A stretch of 24,052 bases of DNA from Nemertoderma westbladi (GCA_032718475.1 JAUCBJ010003884.1:1-24052), one strand, 5' to 3'; numbered from the stretch's first letter, positions 8,793 to 17,810 are shown. The notes: generated by a model not told the origin, from the letters alone. A program made the numbers and translations.

Positions 8793-10845
8793 CAGTCGGT
8801 GATATAGGCGATTTTGGACTTATTCCAATTTTGGAACTTTGTGCGAGGGTAGATTCCGAAATCGGAATACACTCCAAAATTGGACTTTTATAAATTAAAA
8901 AAAAATATTTTTTAGTGTCTCATGTGCGGCGCGAAGGCCTTTGAACCGTTTCAACAGATTGTTTTAGTATCTCACATACTGCGCGAACGCGAAGGTATCT
9001 TAAACGTTTCAACAGTTTGTTTCACAATGTTGGAGTCTTGGAGTACGCCACGTGCTGCGCGAAGGTCTCTTAAATGTTTCAAGGGTTCAACAGCTTGTTA
9101 CACAATCTGACAATGTTACAGTGCGCCACGTGCTGCGCGAAGGTCTCTCAAACGTTTCAACAGATTGTTACACAATGTTACAGTAAGCCACGTGCTGCGC
9201 GAAGGTCTCTTAAGCATTTGAACAGCTTGTTACACAATGTTACAGTGCGCCACGTACTGCGCAAAGGTCTCTCAAACGTTTCAACAGATTGTTACACAAT
9301 GTTACAGTAAGCCACGTGCTGCGCGAAGGTCTCTTAAACATTTGAACAGCGCGCCACGTGCTGCGCGAAGGTCTCTCAAACGTTTCAACAGATTGTTGCA
9401 CAATGTTACAGTAAGCCACGTGCTGCGCGAAGGTCTCTTAAAAATTTGAACAGCTTGTTACACAATGTTACAGTGCGCCATGTGCTGCGCGAAGGTCTCT
9501 CAAACGTTTCAACAGATTGTTACACAATGTTACAGTAAGCCACGTGCTGCGCGAAGATCTGTTAAACATTTGAACAGCTTGTTACACAATGTTACAGTGC
9601 GCCACGTGCTGCGCGAAGGTCTCTTAAACGTTTCAACAGCTTGTTACACACTGTTACAGTTCGCCACATGCTGCGCAAAGGTCTCAAAGGTTTCACCAGA
9701 TTGTTTCAGTACCCCATGTGCTGCACGTAGGTCTATTAAACGTTTCAACAGCTTGTTAACAATGTTACAGTACGCCACGTGCTGCGCGAATGACTCCTAA
9801 ACGTTTCAACAGCTTGTTACACAATGTTGGAGTACGCCACGTGCTGCGCGAAGGTCTCTTAAACGTTTCAACAGCTTGTTACAATGTTACAGCAAGCCAC
9901 GTGCCCCGTGAAGGTCTCTTAAACGTTTCAACAGTTTGTTACACAATGTTGGAGTACGCCACGTGCTGCGCGAAGGTCTCTTAAACGTTTCAACAGCTTG
10001 TTACACAATGTTACAGTTCTCCACATGCTGCGCGAAGGTCTCAAACGTTTTAACAGATTGTTTCAGTATTTCACATACTTCGCGAAGGTCTCTCAAACGT
10101 TTCATCAGATTGTTATACAATGTTACAGTATCGCATGTGCTGCACGAAAGTCTCTTAAACGTTTCAACAGATTGTTTCAGTATCCAACATGCTGCACGAA
10201 GGTCTCTTAAACGTTTCAACAGATTGTTACAGTGCCCCACATGCTGCACGAAGGTCTCTTAAACGTTTCAATGGATTGTTTCAGTATCTCAAATACTGCG
10301 TGAAGGACATGGAAGGTATCTTAATCATTTCAACAGATTGTTACAGTTCTAGTTTTTAAAATCTATTTACGTATGTACGTACATTGACAAAGTGAAACAA
10401 AATAGAGTAAATAAGATAAATTTCATTCAGAAAGACAACTGTGGACTTAAATTGCTAAGTGCTGCTATGTGATGTTCAATACAAACAATACGCTACCCAT
10501 TCTGCCATTTTACTGCAGTGTACTGTACCTACAGCGTAGTACAGTAGTATAGTGCTGATGGAAAGACAAAATTGGACCTAAAGTCCAAAATTGGATGCGC
10601 AAAACTTTAAATGTCGGTTGTCTTTGTGGTGCACCGTGAAATTTTCTCGTGCACGTTCAAAGCTCTTATTTTGTAGTAAAGAACATGTAGGTTAAATTTC
10701 AGATCCCGTCTGAAAAAATTGTAGGCCGTGGAAAATTCACTGTAATTCATATCAAAATTAATTCCGATATTGGAATGGAAGTCCAATTTTGACTTAGCAA
10801 GTTCCAAAATTGGATCAAGTCCAAAATCGCCTATATCACCGACTG
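8793..10845. mobile_element. hAT-like non-autonomous element (2053 bp) carrying a 62-bp satellite
   Basis: TIRs of about 45 bp begin CAGTCGGTGATATAGGCGAT and match with only two substitutions (left 8793-8837, right about 10801-10845). A perfect 8-bp duplication, ATAAAGAC, lies at 8785-8792 and 10846-10853. Subterminal regions on both sides hold repeated palindromes of the TCCAAAATTGGA and TTCCGAAATCGGAA type (8820-8886 and 10562-10830), which could be transposase-binding repeats. The interior is a satellite array plus about 200 bp of unique DNA at 10350-10560. No transposase is encoded. Confidence 0.88.
8914..10350 (+). repeat. 62-bp satellite array, about 23 monomers, inside the second hAT-like element
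   Basis: The GCCACG anchor recurs at 9125, 9187, 9249, 9311, 9353, 9415, 9477 and 9539: spacing is 62 bp except for one 42-bp monomer with a 20-bp deletion. A monomer reads roughly GCCACGTGCTGCGCGAAGG, then TCTCTTAAACGTTTCAACAG, then CTTGTTACACAATGTTACAG. In the centre two variants alternate (CTCAAACGTTTCAACAGATTG and CTTAAACATTTGAACAGCTTG), giving a 124-bp dimer. Outer monomers are more diverged. Roughly a dozen monomers keep the E-box CACGTG. The array lacks stops in all three forward frames over long stretches, but 62 is not a multiple of 3 and nothing suggests a protein. Confidence 0.92.
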
Positions 10846-11513
10846 ATAAAGACAGACAGACAATACAACATATTTTTGACAAGTTTCAGCTTGACTGCTT
10901 GAACGGATCATAAATAACGGAATGAGCCAAGGATTTCACTTTCAGATATTCGGCCCTCTAGCGGCAGACTAAAGAACTGCATGCAGATTAGCCCCCTTTG
11001 AATGACACATGACAGCTATGAGCTAATGGTTGGTCTAATACAAGTATGACAAGTTTCAGCATTGTCTTTTGGTCGGATTAAATGCAGAGAGATGGCAGAT
11101 GGGAGGACATTTATTAATTGTTAATGTTTGACATGTAGCCCTCTAGCGGGAGACTGTTGTACTGATGGTGTCGAACAGTCTCTAAAATCCCAACTTTTGG
11201 TCTTATTGATGCATTGTACAATTTCTCAACAAAGTTTGTGTCAATTACAATGGGCTACTACTGTTCGATTTATGTTATGTCCCAAATTCCCCCAACTGTC
11301 CCAAATTACCCCATGCTGGGTTAATTTGGGACACTGATGAATATTAATTAAAAAAGGGTAATTAATTATTTGAAAATAAAAATTAAGTAATTAGTTTGAT
11401 ATAATGGGTACATGGTGCAACTTGATAAGGTCGGATTATCAAAAAAATGTTTTTAAGATTCTGAAAAAAGCTTTAAAGGACGATTTTGTCCCAAATTACC
11501 CCAGTTTACCCTA

Positions 11514-11872
11514 TAGGCCTATTGACTAGAAATAATTAATAAAATTGAATAAATAACGCGATTTAAATATAAACATTATTAGGCCTACTCCTACAGTCCT
11601 ACTGTCTGACTGTATTATGCTCACCACAAGAATGCGTAGTCCAGCACTCCAGCATTACGATAAAATACGAAATAACTCATATATCTGTACATAACTGTCA
11701 GACTGTAGGCCTATAAACACAATCTGACAGTCTGACAATCGGCCTAAAGTAAATTCACAATCAATACCGGTATTCAGATATTCTTTATCTGGGCAGCTGG
11801 GTGACAGACTGACAGACCGAATGTAATCAGCTGATCGAATGTAACATAATTTTAACGAATCGAACATAGCCT
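11514..11872. other. intergenic DNA with host palindromes
   Basis: No gene is seen. It contains three TAGGCCTA copies (about 11513, 11580 and 11706), one TACCGGTA at about 11766, and an inverted copy (11600-11614) of the dispersed 15-mer TACAGTCAGACAGTA. Confidence 0.5.
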
Positions 11873-12253
11873 CAATTATGTCGTATGTTACATCGGATCC
11901 TATAACAATGTTACATTCGATCTACAAATTACTACAGTCAGACAGTACTAAGCCCGAATGTAACATACATTTATTTCTGTTGTGTTTTGATTTCAGGAGT
12001 TAACCGATGAAATGCTTCATTTATTTACAGGAAGAAATAGTTTGGTGAGTACAAAACAAAAACCCAATTAAGTAACCTGCATAATCTTGTAACATGTGTT
12101 AACTTTTGTTAATTGTTTTGGTTCCCCCCCAACGCCAACCCAACACGACTCTGTAACCTGCTCCTTTAAATGGCAATGTTACATTCGGGCCTAGTAATTT
12201 GTAGATCGAATGTAACATAGTTATAGGATCCAGATCCAATGTAACATAATTGC
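11873..12253. mobile_element. foldback element with CGAATGTAACAT inverted repeats
   Basis: A 39-bp core at 11895-11933, beginning GGATCCTATAAC and ending CTACAAATTACT, is repeated inverted at 12193-12231 with one mismatch. Weaker pairing extends the arms to about 11873-11960 and 12173-12253. The motif CGAATGTAACAT recurs at least eight times in both orientations between 11837 and 12250. The loop of about 210 bp holds an exon-like segment and, at about 12105-12173, a copy of the module seen in the 68-bp repeats at 16004-16330. No target duplication was identified, so the ends are approximate. Confidence 0.7.
11997..12044 (+). other. exon-like 48-nt segment bounded by consensus splice sites
   Basis: The segment follows a strong acceptor (TTTTGATTTCAG) and precedes a consensus donor (GTGAGT at 12045). 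One frame is open throughout, encoding ELTDEMLHLFTGRNSL. No known protein is recognised. It lies in the loop of a foldback element, so it may be a captured exon, a cryptic exon carried by the element, or chance. Confidence 0.3.
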
Positions 12254-13338
12254 GGTTACGTTCGATACATACTAATAACCAGATAACTATGTTAAATTCA
12301 TTCCTGATTACGTTCGGTCATGTCTGCATGTAGGCCTATCCTCTTTATCTCATTTCTGCATTTGAGACAATAATAATAGTACAGGTCCGGTACCGGTAAC
12401 CGGTAGTTCAACTAATAACAGATATACAGATAAGATATAATATAATAATACTGTAATTACCGGTAATTATATGTCAGTCAGTACCATGGATATTGGATAA
12501 GGAAATGAAAAGTTTTTATTTAGGCCCTACTTCTGTAAGTCTGTAAGTAAAAACGCACCAACATGCACAACACAATAAAATAAGATCATTTTTTAAACAT
12601 TCACTGAGTGACTGATAAAGACGGTATCTAAATAATCAAATATTAATAAACATATAGTATACTATTATCAGATTATACAATACAGAATACACCGATATAA
12701 AAACAAATTTATTACTATTGGTATGGTAAGTATGTTGGTGTATGCGATATACAATAAAAAATAAGTATGTAGCCTAAGATATTGTTTTTAAAATACATAA
12801 AATAAATTAAAATAAGTCTGTAGGATAGTGATCTTAAAATAGAAACAAACAACACATTAATAATAAAATAAAATGATTTAAGTTACCGGTAGTAGTTTTA
12901 TTCTTAAAATAAGCAATGTTTAATAAAATAAGGATATTATGTAAGTAATGTAGGTTTATTGAATTAAAATAATGTAGAAATAATGTATTTAAAATAATGA
13001 AATATTGAAATAAAAATATAAAAGTTTATGTTCTTTTGCACTATTATTATGGTAGATTACGGAATGCTTTCAAGTAGACGTTCGTGAAGCCTTCGCGCAG
13101 CACGAGGCCCAGTTATGAGATACAAATTAAAATTGTGCGACTGTATAACAAAATCAGGTTATGAGAGATTAACCACACCACCAATTAATCAAAGAAAGGG
13201 GGACAGTACGTGTTCACCCCTTTTAATCTGCACCCCCCCCCCCCATCCCCCCAATACATAACCGCGACATCTACCACCCACGGAAGGGTAGCACGAACTT
13301 ATTTCCAAACGTACGTTCAATATGCAAAGCCAGGTGGT
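12254..13338. other. AT-rich intergenic DNA, no gene recognised
   Basis: The stretch is strongly AT-rich, with many AATAAAATAA-like strings, several TACCGGTA copies (about 12389, 12463 and 12885) and one TAGGCCTA (about 12332). A 15-bp match to the 62-bp satellite (CCTTCGCGCAGCACG, inverted) lies at 13090-13104. A C12 homopolymer at 13233-13244 is followed by a C6 run at 13247-13252. Confidence 0.5.
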
Positions 13339-13878
13339 TTATAGGAATATAATCAATGCAGTACTCGTCTTCATTATAAGCCTCTTTGCGTTCGACCTGT
13401 TTTGTATTAAAATATATTTATTAAACGCATGCTGACGCTCTTTATAATAATAATACCTAGGGATGCCAGCTTCCAGACTTTCAATCTTTACTGCCGCGCA
13501 AACCCCGCAGAGGAAGTTTTGGTTTGAGAGATCAAGCCCATCGGCAATTGGTGTTTCAATTTCGGTCCAGGAACTCTGACAATGGGAGCATTCAATCTTA
13601 GCTGTGGTCCATTCCCGTGGTTTCGGCTTCCTGTTCTTCGTCCCAATGACAGATTCTTCTGAAGACGTTCGATTCGCTTTCAGTTTATTATTGGCGTTTG
13701 TGTTTTGAAGTTGTATTCGAGTGGACAGTCGCGCCGGTTTCGAGGTAACCTGTGATAAGCGTTGGTTTTGTTGAGTGCCGGTATTCCAGTATTCATCTTC
13801 TCTCACCTCTTCAATGTCAGATGTTGCAAATACTGATATGATAACACGAATAACGGTATATATTTCAATACTTGTCAA
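13339..13878 (-). pseudogene. ORF without an ATG, C2-C2 zinc-ribbon-like motif; exon or TE relic
   Basis: This 179-codon open frame begins at TTG, and its only in-frame ATG is close to the 3' end, so it is not a complete conventional CDS. It encodes CSHC at about residues 97-100 and CGVC at 124-127, with W104 between them. That spacing resembles a degraded PHD- or treble-clef-like zinc site lacking the central ligands. The sequence before it is basic and polar (KNRKPKPREW). A GAG|GTGAGA donor-like string lies at about residue 24. It may be an internal exon of an unseen gene or a relic of a LINE ORF1-type zinc protein. I do not recognise the family. Confidence 0.35.
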
Positions 13879-14756
13879 TAGTAATATAGATAATTTAGAT
13901 ACCGGTAACTATTTTATATCTGTACTGTTGAGCAAACTCTACATAAATTCCAACCTGTGTATCGCCAGTAGTGCTGTTGCTGTGCAACAGTGCAAGTGCT
14001 GAAGTGCTAGTTGCCACCGGTCAGCCGGTACCGGTAGTAGGGTGGGTACCTACGGTGCGCACTACAACGGCAGTACAGCAATACGGTGTACCGTGCCAAT
14101 GACTGAATGATTAGCGGTAACTATCTAAACTATTATATTATTATTACCGGTACTGGGCTAATTAGGCTTAAACTATAATCACCGCAAGGATTGCCTGGGC
14201 CATGCTGCCATGTTTAATTAGATTACATGATATGGCATGTCTGCAGTGTACAGGTGTATGGTACCGACTGACCAGTATTGCAGTATTGACTGATTGCAGA
14301 ATTCTTGATTCAGGGATTGAGTACAGCCTGACAGTACCGGTACACATGGTACATAGATGTATTGCAAAATTTGTCAGAAACCCAGCTGATTTATCCTACA
14401 GTAATAATAATTTAACGCATTTTAATTTTGGATAAATTAATTTATTATAACTGCAATAACAGTTACACTGCTGCTGCACGAAGGCCCCACGCAATTTCTA
14501 CTTGGAAAATTTTCAAACTTTTGCCAAACAACATGTGTACCAAGTTTGGATAGATTTCATCAAGGATTGGCCGAGTTATTAACGTTTAAAATAAAATACT
14601 GAAAAAAAACGCGACAGAACAACAGGTTGACTAATGGTACCCCTACGCTAAGGCTCACTCACTTCGTGGCTCGCCCCACAGTTAAGTACGAGGTCAAATC
14701 AACATCAGAACATCACGTAATAGAGTTTTAAAGTAATAGAGTAAAAATTTTTCATT
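13879..14756. other. intergenic DNA, no gene recognised
   Basis: Copies of TACCGGTA lie near 13900, 14022, 14144 and 14335. Around 14466-14720 is a less AT-rich block containing GCTGCACGAAGG, as in diverged satellite monomers, followed by a GTACCAAGTTTGGATAGATT-type segment that looks like dispersed repeat DNA. No coding potential was recognised. Confidence 0.45.
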
Positions 14757-15115
14757 GGACCTATATTTTTCTTAAATAGCGAAAATTATTAGGCCCTACC
14801 TTATTAATTATAACTAATATTAGTTATAAATGACGTATATTTTTTTCGCCATTCAAATCCTTTGATAATTACTTACAACTTTGAATTTCATGATTTTTCC
14901 ATAGATCCTATATTTTTCTTAAATAGCGAAAATTATTACCTAAATATTTATAACTAATATTAGTTATTAATAAAATATAATTTTTTTGCTGTTCAAATAA
15001 TTATCTACAACTTCATATTTCATAATTTTTAAGTAAGATATATATTTTTATATAAATAGTGAAAATTATTACCTTTTTTATTATAACTAATAATATTAGT
15101 TATAAATAATTAATT
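14757..15115 (+). repeat. three diverged copies of an AT-rich repeat of about 135-147 bp
   Basis: A core related to CTATATTTTTCTTAAATAGC followed by GAAAATTATTA starts near 14758, 14904 and 15038. Each copy contains the palindrome TAACTAATATTAGTTA or a slightly expanded form (about 14812, 14950 and 15084). Each is followed by a T-rich tract and a CCATTCAA-like or TGTTCAAA-like string. This is ancient tandem duplication with no coding content. Confidence 0.75.
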
Positions 15116-15303
15116 AATTATAAATAAATACATTTTTTTCCACCATTCGACCATATTTGATTCACTACAACTTACATTTTTGTCCATTTGCTAAGTGTAG
15201 GCCTACTTCAAGAAATTGTGAATTGTATGATTGATAATTTTATAAAAAATTTAGGTTCTGACAGTCTGAGGGGCATATCAGAAAGTGGGATATATCTTTT
15301 TAC

Positions 15304-15363
15304 AGAACACAGTAGAACACAGCAGAACACAATAGAATACAGGCGGAACATAGGCGAACACAG
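15304..15363 (+). repeat. 10-bp tandem repeat in the Mutator-like TIR
   Basis: Six units of 10 bp follow AGAACACAGT, AGAACACAGC, AGAACACAAT and three diverged units. The array is mirrored in the right arm at about 16763-16824. The helical-turn spacing would place each unit on the same DNA face, which could suit transposase binding; that is inference. Confidence 0.75.
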
Positions 15364-16003
15364 CTGTAATTAAAATCTATACCAAAAAATAACACACTTG
15401 GGAAAGTAGGCTACCGGATTTAATCATACAACTGTAAGATGTCAATTACATATTTAAATTAAATGGCGGTTTTCCATATCCTCCAAAATAAATTACTTCT
15501 CATTATCCTGTAACCATGGAGAGTTGGTTAGTTCTACAGCAGTACAGTACCGGTAGCTGAGTAGGCCTACATCAGTACATTGGTAATATAATCTACACTG
15601 TGCCCGGTAATTGCCGGTGTCACAAGGAAATCAGCCCCCCCTAGAATATGCCCCCCGGGGCATTATTTCCTAGGATATTATGTCCCCCCGGGCAGCCGGG
15701 CAATTTTTCCTAGGAAATTTAGCCCGGGGGGGCATTTTCTCCTTAGGAAATAATGCCTCCCCTCAGGAAAATTAGCCCCCCTCAAAAGTCTGAAAACTGG
15801 TACGATACCGGTCTGCTTCTAGCCACTTTTAATCTACCAACTGCAGAACTTGTAATAGTTGGAAGAATAGTACGGTACCGGTCTGCCGGTAGGTAAGCAG
15901 GTAAGGCAGTAAGGGATGTAGAGCAGCATACTGAAGTATCAAAGTCAGTAGGCTACTGTAGTAAGTACTGGTATAACAGCAGCTCCAAGCTTTTTTAAGT
16001 CTG

Positions 16004-16330
16004 TAACCTGCTCCTTTCCCTGATTTGGTAAAGTGATTGTTTATTGTTTTGGTTAGAAAATCCCGCCTCTGTAACCTGCTCCTTTCTCTCAATTGGTAAT
16101 GTTATCGTTTATTGTTTTGGTTAGAAAATCTCGTCTCTATAACCTGCTCCTTTCCCTGATTTGCTAAAGTGACTGTTTATTGTTTTGGTTAGAAAATCCC
16201 GCCTCTGTAACCTGCTCCTTTCCCTCAATTAGTTAAATGATCGTTTATTGTTTTGGTTAGAAAGGCCTGCCTCTGTAACCTGCTCCTTTCCTTCATTTGG
16301 TAAAGTGACTGTTTATTGTTTTGTATAATT
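16004..16330 (+). repeat. five tandem 68-bp repeats (dimeric pattern)
   Basis: TAACCTGCTCCTTT recurs at 16004, 16072, 16140, 16208 and 16276, exactly 68 bp apart. Each unit continues to TTTATTGTTTTGGTTAGAAA. Odd units carry a GATTTGGTAAAGTGATTG-like centre and even units a CAATTGGTAATGTTATCG-like centre, so the true repeat is a 136-bp dimer. A related single module occurs in the foldback loop near 12105-12173. Confidence 0.9.
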
Positions 16331-16413
16331 TTTGTAAGTTTTAGTAGTAATAAGTTTTGTTTATTGTATAATTCAGGGGGGAATAATTTCCTAAGGGGGG
16401 GGCATTTTTTCCT

Positions 16414-16462
16414 AGGAAAATATGCCCCCCCGGGCACATTTCCCGGGGGGGCATATTTTCCT
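16414..16462. other. perfect 21-bp stem, 7-nt loop hairpin
   Basis: The 21 nt at 16414-16434 (AGGAAAATATGCCCCCCC plus GGG) are followed by a 7-nt loop and their exact reverse complement at 16442-16462. The stem has seven consecutive G:C pairs in its C run, so cruciform extrusion is plausible. It forms the right shoulder of the GC-rich structure. Confidence 0.85.
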
Positions 16463-16949
16463 GTTACACCGGTAAATGCCTACATCTGTCTGTCTGTACA
16501 ATGTACAATCTATCAGTCTGTACATGTCTCTACAGCACTAGGCCTACTGCAGTACTGGAACAGGCTGACAGGCAGACTGCTGGACTAGTAACAGGTACAG
16601 GCCTAACCGAACAGCTGATCGGGCAACTCTGATCAGGTAATTTATTTTGGGGGATATGGAAAACCGCCATTTAATTTAAATATGTAATTGACATCTTACA
16701 GTTGTATGATTAAGTCCGGTACTTTCCCAAGTGTGTTATTTTTTGGTGTAGATTTTATTACAGCTGTGTTCGCCTATGTTCCGCCTGTATTCTATTGTGT
16801 TCTACAGTGTTCTGCTGTGTTCTGTAAAAAGAACTATCTCAGAAAGTGGATTAGTAGGGAAAGGGTTAATATAATAATAATATTTATTATTTATCAGTTA
16901 TATTTACAATTTACAAAATATCGAAACATAATTATGATTCTGGGTAGAT

Positions 16950-17810
16950 GATAACAAAATTCCATTGTCGGGATCTGAAATTCACGTGAAACCAGTCGGA
17001 TCCTGGTGTAAACGTTACGCCGACAGCAGACTACCGGCGACAGAATCACTAGAGGAGCCCAACGGCTCCTCAACACATTGGAACATGCTGCTTCTAGTGC
17101 TGGTCTTTTTATTAACTCCAGAAATACCAAAATTCTGACAGTAAACTTTGAAAGTCCTCAGCAAGTCTCTGACCGTATGAGCATAAGCTCAAAGGATGGC
17201 ATGCTTGAGCATGTGGATGACTTCTGTTACTTGGGATCATGGATACGGAAGTCAGGTGAGGACCTTCGAATACGTAAGGGAAAGGCATGGGCAGCCTTGA
17301 ATAGGCTTTCCAGGATTTGGAAGTCACAGAGAATTAATCGGAAACTTAAGGTCCGATTATTTCGAGCAGCAATAGTTCCAGTACTCCTCTATATGGGAGT
17401 CCATGCTGGGCTCTAACTGCTGAGGACACCAAATCTCGGGATGGCACATTCACAGGACTGCTACGCCGGGTTCATTGTGTCAAGTACAATGCACACATCT
17501 CCAACCAGACACTATATAACATTGGAGGTGTCTCATTGGTTCCCCCAAGCTTGACACTAGAACAAAGTCGCCTCCGCTTTGCAGGGCATTGCTTTCGGCT
17601 TGAGAACCAGCCAGTGCATAATCTTGTGCTTTGGCAGCCTCATGGAGTGAATAAGCAAGTTTAGCCCATGACTTTCCTGAGACGCATCTTAAAGGACACT
17701 GGCCTCGAAGATGCGGATGATCTAGCAAATGTCATGGGTGATAGGGAGTTGTGGCGCCGCAATTTTGTCGACAAGCCGGCACAGCCAGACATCCCTCTCA
17801 AAATTCAAAC
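16950..17810 (+). mobile_element. 5'-truncated, frameshifted LINE (non-LTR retrotransposon) reverse-transcriptase C-terminus
   Basis: From a YAD box at about 17016-17024 the translation reads through an ADxx-type RT end: GAQRLLNTLEHAASSAGLF, then VDDFCYLGSWI, GKAWAALNRLSRIWKSQ, and VLLY. A shift of 2 nt near 17395 breaks the frame, after which it resumes with WALTAEDTKS, RRVHCVKYN, RLRFAGHC and VLWQPHG. A stop follows, then FLRRILKDTGLEDADDLANV to about 17790. This is the RT thumb/C-terminal region typical of marine invertebrate non-LTR elements (RTE- or CR1-like; clade not resolved). The YADD box itself is damaged by a frameshift (YADS). No endonuclease is present, so the copy is dead. Confidence 0.85.

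Larger units (their letters stand above)
7025..11150 (+). repeat. three-subunit higher-order repeat forming the body of the outer transposon
   Basis: Seven subunits each start with GCCCTCTAG (one starts ACCCTCTAG) plus a form of CGGCAGACTGGAGAAC. They are usually preceded by CACTTTCAGACATTT. Starts are 7025, 7196, 7411, 7599, 8677, 10953 and 11138. After subtracting the nested insertions, the spacings are 171, 215, 188, 168, 215 and 185 bp, which is two rounds of a three-subunit unit of about 570 bp. Subunits 1 and 4 share long stretches, for example a block containing AAAAAGACACA and a CATGTAGTCGTG block. Subunits 2 and 5 share the GACAAGTTTCAGC and CGGATCATAAATAA blocks. Subunits 3 and 6 are more diverged. 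Confidence 0.85.
6802..11511. mobile_element. non-autonomous DNA transposon with 25-bp TIRs and TA target, interrupted by two younger elements
   Basis: The left end starts GGGTAAACTGGGGTAATTTG and the right end is its exact reverse complement for 25 bp (right TIR 11487-11511). Both ends are flanked by TA (6800-6801 and 11512-11513), which fits a TA target duplication. Subterminal copies of GGGGTAATTTGGGACA occur at 6811-6864 and, inverted, at 11279-11335; the latter form their own hairpin. Removing the two nested insertions and their target duplications leaves about 1.74 kb of tandem subunits and no transposase ORF. The superfamily is uncertain: a TA target suggests Tc1/mariner-type or another TA-targeting family, but the termini are not diagnostic. 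Confidence 0.85.
15614..16472. mobile_element. inner inverted-repeat structure with GC-rich CCCCCCGGGG arms
   Basis: The ends CCGGTGTCACA-AGGAAA and TTTTCCTGTTACACCGG pair imperfectly, and the adjoining arms (15630-15785 and 16374-16462) are built from repeated TTTCCTAGGAAA and GCCCCCCCGGG blocks. The flanks TAATTG and TAAATG could be a 6-bp duplication with one mismatch. It may be a separate insertion inside the Mutator-like element, or part of that element's design. Confidence 0.5.
15289..16838. mobile_element. Mutator-like non-autonomous element, TIRs of about 205 bp with 11-bp target duplication
   Basis: The left arm (15289-15496) and right arm (16637-16838) are near-perfect inverted repeats beginning GATA and including TTTTTACAGAACAC, CAAAAAATAACACACTTGGG and AAATGGCGGTTTTCCATATC. 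Both sides are flanked by TCAGAAAGTGG (15278-15288 and 16839-16849). Long TIRs plus a 9-11 bp duplication are typical of MULEs. The arms differ by small indels only, so the insertion is fairly young. No transposase ORF is present. The interior carries a second inverted structure and 68-bp repeats. Confidence 0.85.

Noticed and set aside
9074-10262. Series of forward ORFs up to 111 codons with repeated peptides such as RHVLREGLLNVST
   Set aside because: They are the 62-bp satellite read in rotating frames. Because 62 is not a multiple of 3, the same DNA appears in all three frames, and the ORFs start and stop arbitrarily.
8914-10350. CRISPR-like array
   Set aside because: The repeats are contiguous 62-bp monomers without unique spacers, in a eukaryotic transposon.
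15829-16588. ORFs of 70-90 codons over the 68-bp repeats and GC-rich hairpins
   Set aside because: They arise from tandem and inverted repeats; no domain is recognisable.
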